Positions 9,094 to 17,977 of a stretch of 64,000 nt of DNA are shown piece by piece. Position 1 is the stretch's first letter; each line of letters begins with the position of its first letter. Under the pieces are notes generated by a model. That model did not search any database. It saw only the letters and a program-made list of their open reading frames with translations, and had not been told where the DNA came from. This stretch comes from UBA7328 sp965247965 (lineage in GTDB: Bacteria > Bacteroidota > Bacteroidia > Chitinophagales > Saprospiraceae), in contig OZ252053.1 in NCBI GenBank assembly GCA_965247965.1, forward strand, positions 5,394,001-5,458,000, in the 5' to 3' direction. Made by a program: the position numbers and the translations under genes.

Positions 9094-10515
9094 TCATCGT
9101 CCTGGATACCGCTGTTTCAAAGCTATATCCAATGCCTTCATTCCTCGCTCCTCCGCTATCGATTTCAACGTCGCTAATTGCTCTACCTGAGATGCACAAG
9201 GGCGGATGCCGGATTTATAAACTTCAATTGCCTGTATCATAGCCGTTGTTCCAATTTTAGGGTCAGGCTTTCCATTTTTATCTTTTATGGAATTGATAGC
9301 AGAACCGGCAAGGAATAAGACCTCCTTTGATATGTTTCGATTCTCCGTATCCTCCAGGTTCAAACTAATGTTGCCCTGGTCCAATCCTCCCGCACGAACA
9401 ATGGTAGTGGATTTAATGCCTGGAATTTCTTTTGATAACATTTTTTCCGAAGCTGTCCACTCTCGTCCATAAGGTTTTATATAGGGGTCGCCGTATTTAA
9501 TAGGCGCTGTTTGTCTAAAGTCGATTCCGTCCAATCGCGCCAGCAGATCAACCACTTCACGCCAAATGTTTCTGGTTTTGGAGCCGATGCCAGCATTATG
9601 GCCATAAATTGCAGGAGGGTTGTCCATGTGCTTTGTTGCTTCGCGAATCAAGCGAAAAGAGCCCCCGGCAAAGGTTTCAGAAAGCATTACGGCTGTTGCA
9701 CCTGCTTCTATTACCGCTTGAATGGTGTGAACCAATTCATGAGGCGCTCCGGTTATGTGCGGGGCGAAAAGCAAGCCGGAAGCACCCGTATTTTCTTTGA
9801 CGCAACGAATGGCTTCTGTCGCCCGCCGCGCACGTTCTACCACGGGACTGTAGTCGAGGTGAGGATATAGATTCTCATCTTCTTTTACAAAAAGAAACAA
9901 AGGACATTCTGCCGCTTCTTTGACCAAATGCTCTACAATATCGGGAGTGATACCTGCAGTGGGTTTCAAGATAGTTCCAAAAGCAGGTTGATCATTAGGG
10001 AAATGGGTGCTTTTACGAACTCCCAATGGACCATAGGCAGGACCCGGAAAGCTGCGGATAATATGTTCCGGCATGTTCAGCGCGACCAGCCGGGAATCTA
10101 TATTTTCATACACGTCGAAAATGATGGCATTACAAGCGGTATGCAAAATATCTACGGATGTAATATGACCATCCGGTTGCTGCATCATTTTTAAGGGAAA
10201 AGCAACGTGAATCAAACCTATTTTCCCGGAGGTATCAAATGTTTCTATGCCAACAGCTGTGGCTGTACATTCAGCGAGTAAGGAGCCGGAAGGAGGATTT
10301 TTAGTACCGCTAGTAGCATGATAGGCAATTTCATGAATGGCATCTTTCAATTTTGTAGTACGCAAGGAGAAAAAATAAGTAGCTACCAACTGATCCTCGA
10401 TTACCGGTGGCGGGATCTCTGCAAGGCAATCTTCAATTACCTCTCGCAATAACTCCTCCCTCCGGTCGAAATCAAAATGGAGCGTTTCAAGTATGGATGA
10501 AGATAATTTTCGCAC
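9094..10515 (-). CDS. RuBisCO-like protein (form IV-like large chain)
   Basis: 473 residues with both RuBisCO large-subunit domains. ILKPTAG carries the equivalent of catalytic Lys175 (here K184), and VKEDEN has K211, D213 and E214, matching the carbamylated lysine and Mg ligands K201, D203 and E204. GHNAG near 306 stands where true RuBisCO has the HRAMH histidine block, and the loop 6 lysine segment is not recognisable. So it is probably not a CO2-fixing RuBisCO. Some RuBisCO-like proteins act on phosphorylated keto-acids in apiose-type pathways, which would suit the neighbouring kinase and aldolase. Start is GTG at 10515. Confidence 0.85.
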   Translation of the reverse strand: MRKLSSSILETLHFDFDRREELLREVIEDCLAEIPPPVIEDQLVATYFFSLRTTKLKDAIHEIAYHATSGTKNPPSGSLLAECTATAVGIETFDTSGKIGLIHVAFPLKMMQQPDGHITSVDILHTACNAIIFDVYENIDSRLVALNMPEHIIRSFPGPAYGPLGVRKSTHFPNDQPAFGTILKPTAGITPDIVEHLVKEAAECPLFLFVKEDENLYPHLDYSPVVERARRATEAIRCVKENTGASGLLFAPHITGAPHELVHTIQAVIEAGATAVMLSETFAGGSFRLIREATKHMDNPPAIYGHNAGIGSKTRNIWREVVDLLARLDGIDFRQTAPIKYGDPYIKPYGREWTASEKMLSKEIPGIKSTTIVRAGGLDQGNISLNLEDTENRNISKEVLFLAGSAINSIKDKNGKPDPKIGTTAMIQAIEVYKSGIRPCASQVEQLATLKSIAEERGMKALDIALKQRYPGR

Positions 10516-10706
10516 CGTTTAAATTAGATTCATTTCGCCAATATACGACCATCACAAAAAAGAGCCCAAGATTGTCGGTGGAGAATATGAAATTTACATT
10601 GTTTTTTTAATCAAATGAAAAACCTAATTTTAAAAAATAAGATCAGTTTATAGGGGGGATAGGACAATCGCTAAATAGTTTTTAAACAACTTCATTAATA
10701 AAATAT
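10516..10706. promoter_or_regulatory. Divergent promoter region between RuBisCO-like and PSD1 genes
   Basis: 191 AT-rich bases separate the divergent starts. No clear TANNTTTG box was found, so only the position argues for promoters. It is the only place where both transcripts can begin. Confidence 0.4.
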
Positions 10707-13700
10707 ATGAAAGTCAACTATAAAAAAGTGAGTAATTTTGGATTTACTTTTTTTGTATTTCTAGTAATATTTCATTTTGGCTGTAGTCCTTCTTTACCCA
10801 ATGAAATTCAACAGGCCTGGCACGAGCTGCCCGACAAAATAGATTTCAATTTTCATGTCCGGCCCATTCTCTCTGATCGATGTTATAAATGCCATGGACC
10901 GGATGACAATGCACGTGAAGCAGGATTGAGACTTGATTTGAAGGAAGGGGCTTTCGCCAAATCGAAAGAATCCAAAGGACGGGCATTTGTAAAAGGAAGT
11001 ATTGGCAGGAGTGTCGCCTGGAACAGGATCACCTCTGATGATCCGGATTTCCATATGCCTCCTCCTGAATCCAAACTCAGCCTTTCGGCCAAAGAAAAAG
11101 CCCTGATCACCAAATGGATTAAACAGGGAGCCGAATGGAAGGAACATTGGTCTTTCATTCCGCCTTCAAAACCTCTTGTCCCGACCGTAGCGTCGGGAGA
11201 ATTGCCCAAAGCGAAGGGCCGACATATCCATAATCCGATTGACAATTTTATCCTGGCAAAACTGAAAGAAGAAGGCTTGAGCCCATCTGCTGAGGCAGAT
11301 AAAGAACGGTTGATTCGCAGGGTAACCCTTGATCTGACCGGCCTTCCGCCAACACTTAATGAGATAGAAAACTTTCTCTCAGACGAATCTGATCGAGCCT
11401 ACGAAAGGCTGGTTGACCGCCTTTTACTGACTGATGCCCATGCCGAGCGTATGGCTATGGAGTGGATGGATGTGGCTCGCTACGCCGATTCTCACGGTTG
11501 GCATGCCGATGGGCTGCGAGAAATGTGGCCATGGCGCGATTGGGTGATTCGGGCATTCAAGAAAAATTTGCCTTATGATGATTTTGTATCATGGCAGATC
11601 GGTGGTGATTTGCTACCTCAGGCTACTCGAGAACAAAAACTGGCCACAGCCTTTCACCGCAACCACTCCATGAGCGGCGAGTCCGGCATAGTGAGCGAAG
11701 AATATAGATTGAAATATGTGGCGGATCGAACCAACACAACCGCAACGGCATTTATGGGACTTACTATGGAGTGCGCCACCTGTCATGACCACAAGTTTGA
11801 CCCCATATCGCAAAAGGAATATTATCAGATGACATCATTTTTTAATAATGTGCACGAGTTGGGACTGATTGGAAATGATAAAAATTTCGGGCCGACAGTC
11901 TTATTGCCAGACCCCCAAACAGAAAAAAAGCTAGCTGAACTTTCGAATGAAATTGCTCAAATTGAGTCTCAAGTTCAGATGCGAAAATCTGAAGTTTCAG
12001 CCCTGGAAAAATTTGTAGATGCCGTCAAGTCACACAGTATAAAACCACCGAAGCCGGACGGCCACTATCCGCTAGAGTCAATCAGTGACTCCAAAACCAA
12101 GAACGGCAAAACCGATCGAATTCTCGACAACAACCCTAATTCAATAGTCAGCGGCACACCTGAAATCATAAAAGGGAAAAAGGGAAATGGTGTAAGGCTC
12201 GATAGTTATCACGACCAGATCTTTTTTAAGAGTGTAGGTGAGATCGATCTCGACGAACCCTTATCAGCGGGAGCCTGGATCAAGATTGACAATATCGGGA
12301 AGTTCCAGACAGTCATGAGAAATATTGGCGACAAAAATACGGGTTGGAGAGGTTGGGTTTTCTATTTGGACCCTCAAAATCGACTCCATGTAAAATTGAT
12401 GCATTCTCGTGCGCACAACTACCTTCACATTATTTCAGAAGAACCTATCATCCCCGAACGGTGGACGCATGTTTTTTTTACTTATGATGGATCGGCCGTA
12501 GCTGCCGGCCTCCACATCTATGTTAATGGAATGCAAGTCCAACACAAGGTCGGGTTTGACCGGCTTTACAAAACCATTATTCCGGTGGTAACCAGATCCT
12601 ACAAGTCCAATCCTAATCCAGGCGTGACCATGGGAAAAGGGCCAATCTATCTATACAGTGATACGGATGACGGTGTCATAAATGGAGGATTGGATGAGGT
12701 GAGGATTTATCATGAATATATGACTGCGCTTGAAGTATCAGCGCTGTATCGCAAGGAAGAAAATACCAGCGCCTATGATGTAGTGCCTGATAAGAAGGAC
12801 TACTTAAATCATTATCTATACAGGATAGACGAGCCCTCTCAAAAACTCAACCACAAACTGGCAAAATTGCGCAGTAAAAAATTCAGCTTACTGGAACCGG
12901 TGAAAGAAGTAATGGTCATGGAGGAGATGGCTGTGCCACGAAAGACACACATTTTAGATCGAGGGCAATATGATGCCCCGGGGAAGGAAGTATTTCCATC
13001 TACTCCTCAGGCCATATTGACTTTTCCTGACCATCTATCCAAAAACCGGCTTGGTCTGGCCCAATGGCTGTTTGATGATAAACATCCTCTCACGGCCAGG
13101 GTTGCGGTCAATCGGTATTGGCAAATGATTTTTGGCCGGGGCATTGTCGAGACTCCTCACGACTTTGGCAGTCAAGGTGCATTGCCAAGTCATCCCGAAC
13201 TATTGGACTGGTTGGCCGTGGAGTTTATAGAGTCAGAATGGGACGTTCGGGCATTGCTCAAAATGATGGTGACTTCAGCAACGTACAGACAGTCGTCTGT
13301 AGCGAGCGCTGACAAACAGCAGAATGATGTCAAAAATATTTATCTTTCACGGGCGCCAACTTACCGCCTTCAGGCCGAAATGATTAGAGATAATGTACTG
13401 GCCGCCAGTGGGTTACTAAATAGGAAGATAGGCGGCGAAAGTGTAAAACCCTACCAACCCGAAGGACTCTGGATCGAAAAGAACGAGTTTTCAGGTTTTT
13501 TGAAGGTGTACAAACAAGGGTCCGGAGAAAGTCTATACCGAAGAAGCATGTATACTTTCATCCGTCGGACCTCTCCTCCTCCGATGATGTCAACTTTTGA
13601 TGCACCCGATAGAGAAATTTGCACGGTGAAAAGAGATAATACCAATACTCCATTGCAGGCATTGGTTTTACTCAACGATCCCCAATTTGTGGAAGCTGCC

Positions 13701-13994
13701 AGGGTGTTGGCTGAACGGATGCAGGAAGAAGGTGGAGAAAAGCTAGAAGACCAAACCACTTATGCCTTCAGCCTGGTAACCGGAAGGAAGCCTTCATCAA
13801 CGGAGTTGACCGTGCTAATGGACCAATACCAAACCGAAATCGAAAGATTCGAAAAAGATCCTAAGAGTGCAGTGGAGTTGCTGAAAGTGGGAGAATATGT
13901 TTTTGATGAAAAGCTAAATAAATCTCGTACCGCCGCCTTAACCATTGTGGCAAGTACTATGATTAATCATGATGAGGCTTATATGAAGCGGTGA
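10707..13994 (+). CDS. PSD1-type cytochrome-like lipoprotein (PSCyt1, DUF1549, LamG, DUF1553)
   Basis: 1095 residues, complete. Signal peptide with lipobox HFGC (Cys near 26). PSCyt1 heme-type motif CYKCH near 62; DUF1549 from about 165 to 375 with CATCHDHKFDP; a LamG/concanavalin-like domain near 440-690 (AGAWIKI, THVFFTYDGS); then DUF1553 from about 780 to the end (NRYWQMIFGRGIVETPHDFG). Such proteins are common in Planctomycetes and some Bacteroidota, usually beside a DUF1501 gene and sulfatases. The function is unknown; a role in envelope polysaccharide breakdown is inferred from neighbours. Confidence 0.9.
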   Translation: MKVNYKKVSNFGFTFFVFLVIFHFGCSPSLPNEIQQAWHELPDKIDFNFHVRPILSDRCYKCHGPDDNAREAGLRLDLKEGAFAKSKESKGRAFVKGSIGRSVAWNRITSDDPDFHMPPPESKLSLSAKEKALITKWIKQGAEWKEHWSFIPPSKPLVPTVASGELPKAKGRHIHNPIDNFILAKLKEEGLSPSAEADKERLIRRVTLDLTGLPPTLNEIENFLSDESDRAYERLVDRLLLTDAHAERMAMEWMDVARYADSHGWHADGLREMWPWRDWVIRAFKKNLPYDDFVSWQIGGDLLPQATREQKLATAFHRNHSMSGESGIVSEEYRLKYVADRTNTTATAFMGLTMECATCHDHKFDPISQKEYYQMTSFFNNVHELGLIGNDKNFGPTVLLPDPQTEKKLAELSNEIAQIESQVQMRKSEVSALEKFVDAVKSHSIKPPKPDGHYPLESISDSKTKNGKTDRILDNNPNSIVSGTPEIIKGKKGNGVRLDSYHDQIFFKSVGEIDLDEPLSAGAWIKIDNIGKFQTVMRNIGDKNTGWRGWVFYLDPQNRLHVKLMHSRAHNYLHIISEEPIIPERWTHVFFTYDGSAVAAGLHIYVNGMQVQHKVGFDRLYKTIIPVVTRSYKSNPNPGVTMGKGPIYLYSDTDDGVINGGLDEVRIYHEYMTALEVSALYRKEENTSAYDVVPDKKDYLNHYLYRIDEPSQKLNHKLAKLRSKKFSLLEPVKEVMVMEEMAVPRKTHILDRGQYDAPGKEVFPSTPQAILTFPDHLSKNRLGLAQWLFDDKHPLTARVAVNRYWQMIFGRGIVETPHDFGSQGALPSHPELLDWLAVEFIESEWDVRALLKMMVTSATYRQSSVASADKQQNDVKNIYLSRAPTYRLQAEMIRDNVLAASGLLNRKIGGESVKPYQPEGLWIEKNEFSGFLKVYKQGSGESLYRRSMYTFIRRTSPPPMMSTFDAPDREICTVKRDNTNTPLQALVLLNDPQFVEAARVLAERMQEEGGEKLEDQTTYAFSLVTGRKPSSTELTVLMDQYQTEIERFEKDPKSAVELLKVGEYVFDEKLNKSRTAALTIVASTMINHDEAYMKR

Positions 13995-14076
13995 AAAATC
14001 TCAATGGCAATGGCAATAACAATGTGAAAAGCAAAATTGAAATTGAAGTTGAAATTGACATTTAAAAAACTATGTC

Positions 14077-14229
14077 ATGAGTGACTGTAATAATTATATA
14101 AAAATTCAAAGCCGGAGAGATTTCCTGACCAAATCTGCTATGGGCTTTGGCGCATTAGGCTTGTCTTCGCTATTAAGTGCTTCGGGGCACGAGGCATCGT
14201 CTTCGTTAACCGTCTACCGTCTACCGTAG
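14077..14229 (+). pseudogene. DUF1501 protein, N-terminal stub
   Basis: The 50-codon frame encodes a Tat-type leader (SRRDFLTKSAMGFGALGLSS) typical of DUF1501 proteins, which normally follow PSD1 genes. After about 40 codons the frame runs into a short word-repeat of ACCGTCT units and stops. The 400-residue mature domain is missing. It starts 82 bases after the PSD1 stop, in the expected operon position. Confidence 0.75.
14208..14228. repeat. ACCGTCT word-repeat
   Basis: Three degenerate units of ACCGTCT sit exactly where the DUF1501 stub ends. Related strings occur at 44544-44569 and 61653-61686. Confidence 0.6.
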
Positions 14230-14268
14230 ATATGCTATGAAAACTTAACGCTGCAAATTTAGGCAGAC

Positions 14269-15375
14269 TTATTTTTCTAGCTTTAAGACTGCGAATTTAC
14301 CTTCGTTCCATCCATGGACCAAGAGATGCAATTGCATTGATCCATCGGTAGATTTGACATGATGTGGCCAGACATGATGAATGTTGGTTAAGATTGGAAT
14401 ATCTAAATCCCCAGGAATAATAGTAGACGCTAATTCATCTCCGGTATGAGCGTAGATAGGTGCCGATTTCATGTCGCCGATAGCTTTCAACGCGTTAAAA
14501 AAGAAATGCTCTTCCTTATATGACACATTGCAAACCAGACTCTGTTCCGGAATATCTTTAAAAGTTTCCACAAACTTGCCGTCCTTTGTAAATTTTACAA
14601 CTTGCCCTGCGGCGCGGTTGGCAACGAGGATATTGCCGTCGTGGGCATATATTCCATGAGCCGTTTGAAATTGTCCCGGGTTTTCGCCTTTACCTCCCCA
14701 CGCAAGACCAGCCCAATTCCAGGAACCTTCTTTTTCTTCAATTGTCAAGACAAAATCACCTTTGGAATAACCGTGAGCTGCATAAATGACTCCATCCAAA
14801 TAGGTCACATCGGTTACACCAAAATTACTGTCCTCGGACGAAAAGAAATCATTGGCAGGCGCAAACTCAAATTCGCTTCCAATAGGTTTCACAATGTCAC
14901 TCACTATCGTGCCATCAAGATTAAGGACCAGTACTCTTTTGCCTTCTTGGGCCACAGCGAGGTATTTTTTGGATTTATGGACAAAGAAGACTATACCATG
15001 AATATTGTCTTTTAAACGTTCATCCGTTCCCATTTTAGTCCATTGGGTGAGATCCTGGCTGATTCCACATAGTCCATAGCCCGGGATACCTGTATAAACG
15101 ATTCCTGTTTCAGGGTCTTCATTAAAGCCTCCATGCATGTCTGCTTCAAATTCTTGAGCGTCTTTGGGAAAAGCAGCGGTTAATCCTTGATCCCACGAAA
15201 AAATGAAATCTCCTTGGCCGGTAACCAGTTTTGTTTGATATGTTATCGAACCCGATTTTGTTTTATCATAATCATTCTTATGATGCGTATGATCGTCCTT
15301 AATTTTTTGTGGTATTAATGTGCAAGCGGATCCCAGCAGGGATAAGATTAAGAAGAAGGCTGTTCTTTGTACCAT
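14269..15375 (-). CDS. NHL/six-bladed beta-propeller lipoprotein
   Basis: 368 residues with a lipoprotein signal (LLGSAC, Cys near 18). The body has recurring G-x-x-A/V-x-N-L-D-G-type blade strands (LVLNLDGTIVSDI, ILVANRAAGQVVKFTKDGKF) as in NHL or SMP-30-like propellers. A histidine-rich stretch follows the lipid anchor. It faces the PSD1/DUF1501 genes convergently. A role in binding or lactone hydrolysis is possible; no catalytic signature is evident. Confidence 0.65.
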   Translation of the reverse strand: MVQRTAFFLILSLLGSACTLIPQKIKDDHTHHKNDYDKTKSGSITYQTKLVTGQGDFIFSWDQGLTAAFPKDAQEFEADMHGGFNEDPETGIVYTGIPGYGLCGISQDLTQWTKMGTDERLKDNIHGIVFFVHKSKKYLAVAQEGKRVLVLNLDGTIVSDIVKPIGSEFEFAPANDFFSSEDSNFGVTDVTYLDGVIYAAHGYSKGDFVLTIEEKEGSWNWAGLAWGGKGENPGQFQTAHGIYAHDGNILVANRAAGQVVKFTKDGKFVETFKDIPEQSLVCNVSYKEEHFFFNALKAIGDMKSAPIYAHTGDELASTIIPGDLDIPILTNIHHVWPHHVKSTDGSMQLHLLVHGWNEGKFAVLKLEK

Positions 15376-15845
15376 GGTTAGACCTTATTTATTTTAGGCT
15401 AAAGATAAACATCTCTCCCCTTAAACTTAGTGTTAGTACGTTAAAAATTAAATATATGCCAAAAATGGCTGAAAAAACATGATTTACAAAATTGCCTCTG
15501 CCGGCCACGGCGTCGATCTGACTTATGAATATTGACATCAAAAAATCCGGCCTCGAACCACTATAATGTCAAATGTCAGATAGCGAAATGTCGAATGTCA
15601 AATGTTTGGGCAAGTGCTCCCCTCGATGAAGAAGAATGAAATGTTAATGATCAATTTTCGATAAGATAAAACGCTACATAATAATGGGTAGGACGCATAT
15701 TGACGATCCCTTCGGTCTGTCAACACGGCACCTGCCCAAAACAGTTCCATACCTTTAACAAAATAACATGACAAATTAATCCATCCATGTAGTTACCGTC
15801 TCTGTCGTTAACACACTTGAGGGGAGATACAGCCCAAATTTCAAT
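15376..15845. other. Intergenic region without a recognisable gene
   Basis: No convincing coding frame on either strand. Bases 15565-15606 hold degenerate repeats of AAATGTC/GAATGTC. The rest is AT-rich with one GC-rich patch near 15720. Probably decayed DNA between the propeller gene and the sulfatase remnant. Confidence 0.5.
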
Positions 15846-15975
15846 TTACAACTCAAACGCCTTAGCCCAGCTATCATATCTGGCTTTTAATTCATTGAAC
15901 TTTTCAGGGTAAACCGTGGATAAATCATTTTCCTCCACAGGATCTTTGCCCAAATCATATAACGCGAATTGCCCA
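15846..15975 (-). pseudogene. Sulfatase C-terminal remnant
   Basis: The minus strand reads QFALYDLGKDPVEENDLS and about 20 further residues, ending at TAA (15846-15848). This is the YDL-x-x-DP-x-E-x-x-DL segment found near the C-terminus of type I sulfatases. Everything upstream is lost: within a few bases the sequence switches to a HigB remnant on the other strand. Confidence 0.75.
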
Positions 15976-15979
15976 ATTA

Positions 15980-16120
15980 GGAAACATTTCTATCTTTGCA
16001 GAGGGTAAGTCGAACTTAGTTTGCACGCATGGATTTATAAAGAAGACCCAAAAAACGCCTCTTAAGGAGATCAGAAAAGCCATGAAAGTTCGAAGTCTAT
16101 ATCTGCATTCTAAAAATTAA
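15980..16120 (+). pseudogene. HigB/RelE-type toxin, C-terminal remnant
   Basis: The frame encodes LVCTHGFIKKTQKTPLKEI and ends SLYLHSKN before TAA. HGFIKKTxKTP is the hallmark of Gp49-like HigB toxins. The N-terminal half is missing, so the toxin is inactive. It lies 11 bases before an intact HigA-like gene, the normal order. Confidence 0.75.
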
Positions 16121-16131
16121 AACAATAGATA

Positions 16132-16446
16132 ATGCAACTAACATCCATTGACCAAATGACCGATGAAATAATCGGCAAGAGAGGAACACCATCAAGAGAG
16201 AAATTCGAATACGAATTGAAAATTGATGTCCTCGGTCACATCATTAAAGAGACGAGGATTAAAAAGAATTTGACACAAGAGCAACTTGGTAAACTTGTCG
16301 GTGTTCAAAAGTCTCAGATTTCAAAGCTCGAGAACAACACAAAAGATTTCCGAATCGGAACAATTTTTCGGGTACTCAATGCTTTAGGAGCAAAATTGAA
16401 ATTGAATGTTGAAGTCGAAGAGGATCGGGAACTCGTATTGACGTGA
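16132..16446 (+). CDS. HigA-like XRE antitoxin (orphaned)
   Basis: 104 residues with an XRE helix-turn-helix (KKNLTQEQLGKLVGVQKSQISKLENN, about residues 43-70) and the ALGAKLKLNVEV end common to HigA partners of Gp49-type toxins. It would neutralise HigB and repress its own operon. The toxin upstream is truncated, so only the antitoxin survives. Confidence 0.8.
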   Translation: MQLTSIDQMTDEIIGKRGTPSREKFEYELKIDVLGHIIKETRIKKNLTQEQLGKLVGVQKSQISKLENNTKDFRIGTIFRVLNALGAKLKLNVEVEEDRELVLT

Positions 16447-16488
16447 GAAAGGCCATGCGATAACGATGTGCCATACTTTTCTTGCTAA

Positions 16489-16510
16489 AATGTATCTAGT
16501 TGGATACATT
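16489..16510. promoter_or_regulatory. Inverted-repeat operator of the higBA pair
   Basis: AATGTATC and GATACATT form perfect 8-base arms around a 6-base spacer, directly before the toxin start. Its position suits binding by the HigA product for autoregulation. Confidence 0.6.
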
Positions 16511-16515
16511 TGCGC

Positions 16516-16824
16516 ATGTATTCAATTGAAAAGACTTCTGAATTTGATAAATGGTTCAGAAGGCTTAGGGATCGAAAAGCAAAGGCCAAAATCCTACTTA
16601 GACTTCAAAGAATAGAGGAGCAAGGAAACTTTGGCGATTGTGAACCTGTAGGAGAAGGTGTTAGTGAATTAAGGATTCATTACGCCAAAGGATACAGGGT
16701 TTATTTGAAAGAACATGGTGATAAATGGATTCTTTTGTTAATAGGTGGTGACAAATCAACCCAAAGTAAGGATATAAAAAAAGCGAAATTACTCTGGGAA
16801 GAATTTAGACATAAACTTAGGTAA
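16516..16824 (+). CDS. higB: HigB-like addiction-module toxin (RelE superfamily)
   Basis: About 102 residues. FDKWFRRLRDRKAKAKILLRLQRIEEGNFG-type N-terminus and the YRVYLKEHGDKWILLLIGGDKSTQ core are typical of the killer protein of TIGR02683-type modules, ribosome-dependent mRNA interferases. ATG at 16516 is chosen; TTG at 16510 would overlap the operator. The antitoxin follows after 1 base, so the two are co-transcribed. The module appears intact. Confidence 0.85.
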   Translation: MYSIEKTSEFDKWFRRLRDRKAKAKILLRLQRIEEQGNFGDCEPVGEGVSELRIHYAKGYRVYLKEHGDKWILLLIGGDKSTQSKDIKKAKLLWEEFRHKLR

Positions 16825-16825
16825 A

Positions 16826-17107
16826 ATGGGTACAACAAAATTTGATATCGCTGACTATCTGGATAATGACGAAATGATCCGTGAGTATTTAAATACGGTA
16901 CTTGAAGAAGGAGATTCTAATGATATAGTCATTGCTCTTGGACACCTAGCAAAAGCAGTAGGAATGACCAAGATTGCTGAACAAACAGGGATGAGCCGGC
17001 CTAGCTTGTATAAGGCACTTTCAGAGAATGCGAAACCACAATTTGAAACCATTCTCAAAGTAATTAGGGCTATTGGCGGGAATTTGAAACTAAATACTAG
17101 TGTATAA
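16826..17107 (+). CDS. higA: HigA-like antitoxin
   Basis: 93 residues of the probable addiction-module antitoxin family (TIGR02684-like): ADYLDNDEMIREYLN at the N-terminus and a helix-turn-helix GMTKIAEQTGMSRPSLYKALS. It pairs with the toxin just upstream and most likely binds the 16489-16510 operator. Confidence 0.85.
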   Translation: MGTTKFDIADYLDNDEMIREYLNTVLEEGDSNDIVIALGHLAKAVGMTKIAEQTGMSRPSLYKALSENAKPQFETILKVIRAIGGNLKLNTSV

Positions 17108-17145
17108 AAGTCGCTTCACAACAAGCTGTGGGAAAGCATGGCAGG

Positions 17146-17313
17146 CTAGTGCATCAGGCACGAAATATAACACCCCTTATACTTGTTCTTTTTCACCTGC
17201 ATTTCGTTGAAGAACCCTTCATTTGGCTACGGCCAAAATCAGGAACCTTCGCCTCATTCAGATAAAAAATAACGTCGTCTAAGGGGTACTTTACTTAGTG
17301 CTTGATGCACTAG
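17146..17313 (-). mobile_element. CTAG-bounded MITE, copy 1
   Basis: 168 bases bounded by CTAG at both ends, with inverted ends CTAGTGCATCAGGCAC and, on the other side, GTGCTTGATGCACTAG. The inner part carries the family marks AACAAGT and ACGACGTTATTTTTT, in the opposite orientation to the copies at 30681, 37001, 38528 and 48230. The right CTAG is shared with the IS630 insertion. Confidence 0.8.
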
Positions 17314-17320
17314 TGTTCAG

Positions 17321-17977
17321 TCAAATTATATAGTCTGGGTAAAGATTTTTTAGTTTAATGCGCGCATCACTCGTTGTAAATTGCCAATCTACTCCTTTTT
17401 GGTTTTTGTTTCTGTACCCATACCAGGCTTTGGTTTGTTTTTTGAGTTGTTCTTCATCTGACATTCTACTTTTCAAACCACACCGTGTTAATACGCTCAA
17501 TTCACATTCTGCAATATTGAGCCAGGAAGCATGTGCCGGTGTGCGAACAACTTCTATCTTTTTCACTATGTTTCGGGCTCTGGGGGCAGGCATAATTTCA
17601 TATAAGGTACTTAATTTATGTGCACTTAAATTGTCCTCTACCAATGTGATTTTGTTAGCAGCGCTATATGTTTTTTCTACTAAGTTCATGATGATTTTTG
17701 CGTAAGTCTGACTATTGTGATTATCCTCAATATGTACTTCTCTGTATTCTCCTAAGGGTTCTACGATCATGTACATACTTTTTACTCCTTCTCTTTTATA
17801 CTCATAGTCTTGATGTAATATACCCTTTGAATCCATATAGCTTTTCTTTGTTTCACTTATGATCTGTTTAGGGGACTCATCTAAACAGATTACTGGATGA
17901 GTCGGGTCATATGGTCGTTCATATACATCTAATACCGCTTCCATTTTATGAACAAAATCTGCTCCTTTCTTTGGCAT
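17321..17977 (-). CDS. IS630 transposase, catalytic frame (orfB)
   Basis: 218 residues from ATG at 17977, with VICLDESPKQ (first Asp), LVEDNLSAH (second Asp), and HASWLNIAECELSV (final Glu), the DDE triad of IS630. The frame extends upstream of the ATG to a run of eight A on the minus strand (18012-18019), where reading could pass from orfA by slippage into KKNKIKPWRVKGW. The ATG also overlaps the orfA stop (TAATG), so coupling is a second possibility. Confidence 0.85.
   Translation of the reverse strand: MPKKGADFVHKMEAVLDVYERPYDPTHPVICLDESPKQIISETKKSYMDSKGILHQDYEYKREGVKSMYMIVEPLGEYREVHIEDNHNSQTYAKIIMNLVEKTYSAANKITLVEDNLSAHKLSTLYEIMPAPRARNIVKKIEVVRTPAHASWLNIAECELSVLTRCGLKSRMSDEEQLKKQTKAWYGYRNKNQKGVDWQFTTSDARIKLKNLYPDYII

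Noticed and set aside
9094..10515. Calvin-cycle RuBisCO large subunit (cbbL)
   Set aside because: The HRAMH and loop 6 lysine features are not recognisable, the KPK motif is KPTAG, and no small subunit or phosphoribulokinase is nearby. rpe at 39489 is 29 kb away and ordinary.
15612..15835. Possible transposon bounded by CTCCCCTC and GAGGGGAG
   Set aside because: Only 8 matching bases at the ends, no target duplication and no second copy.
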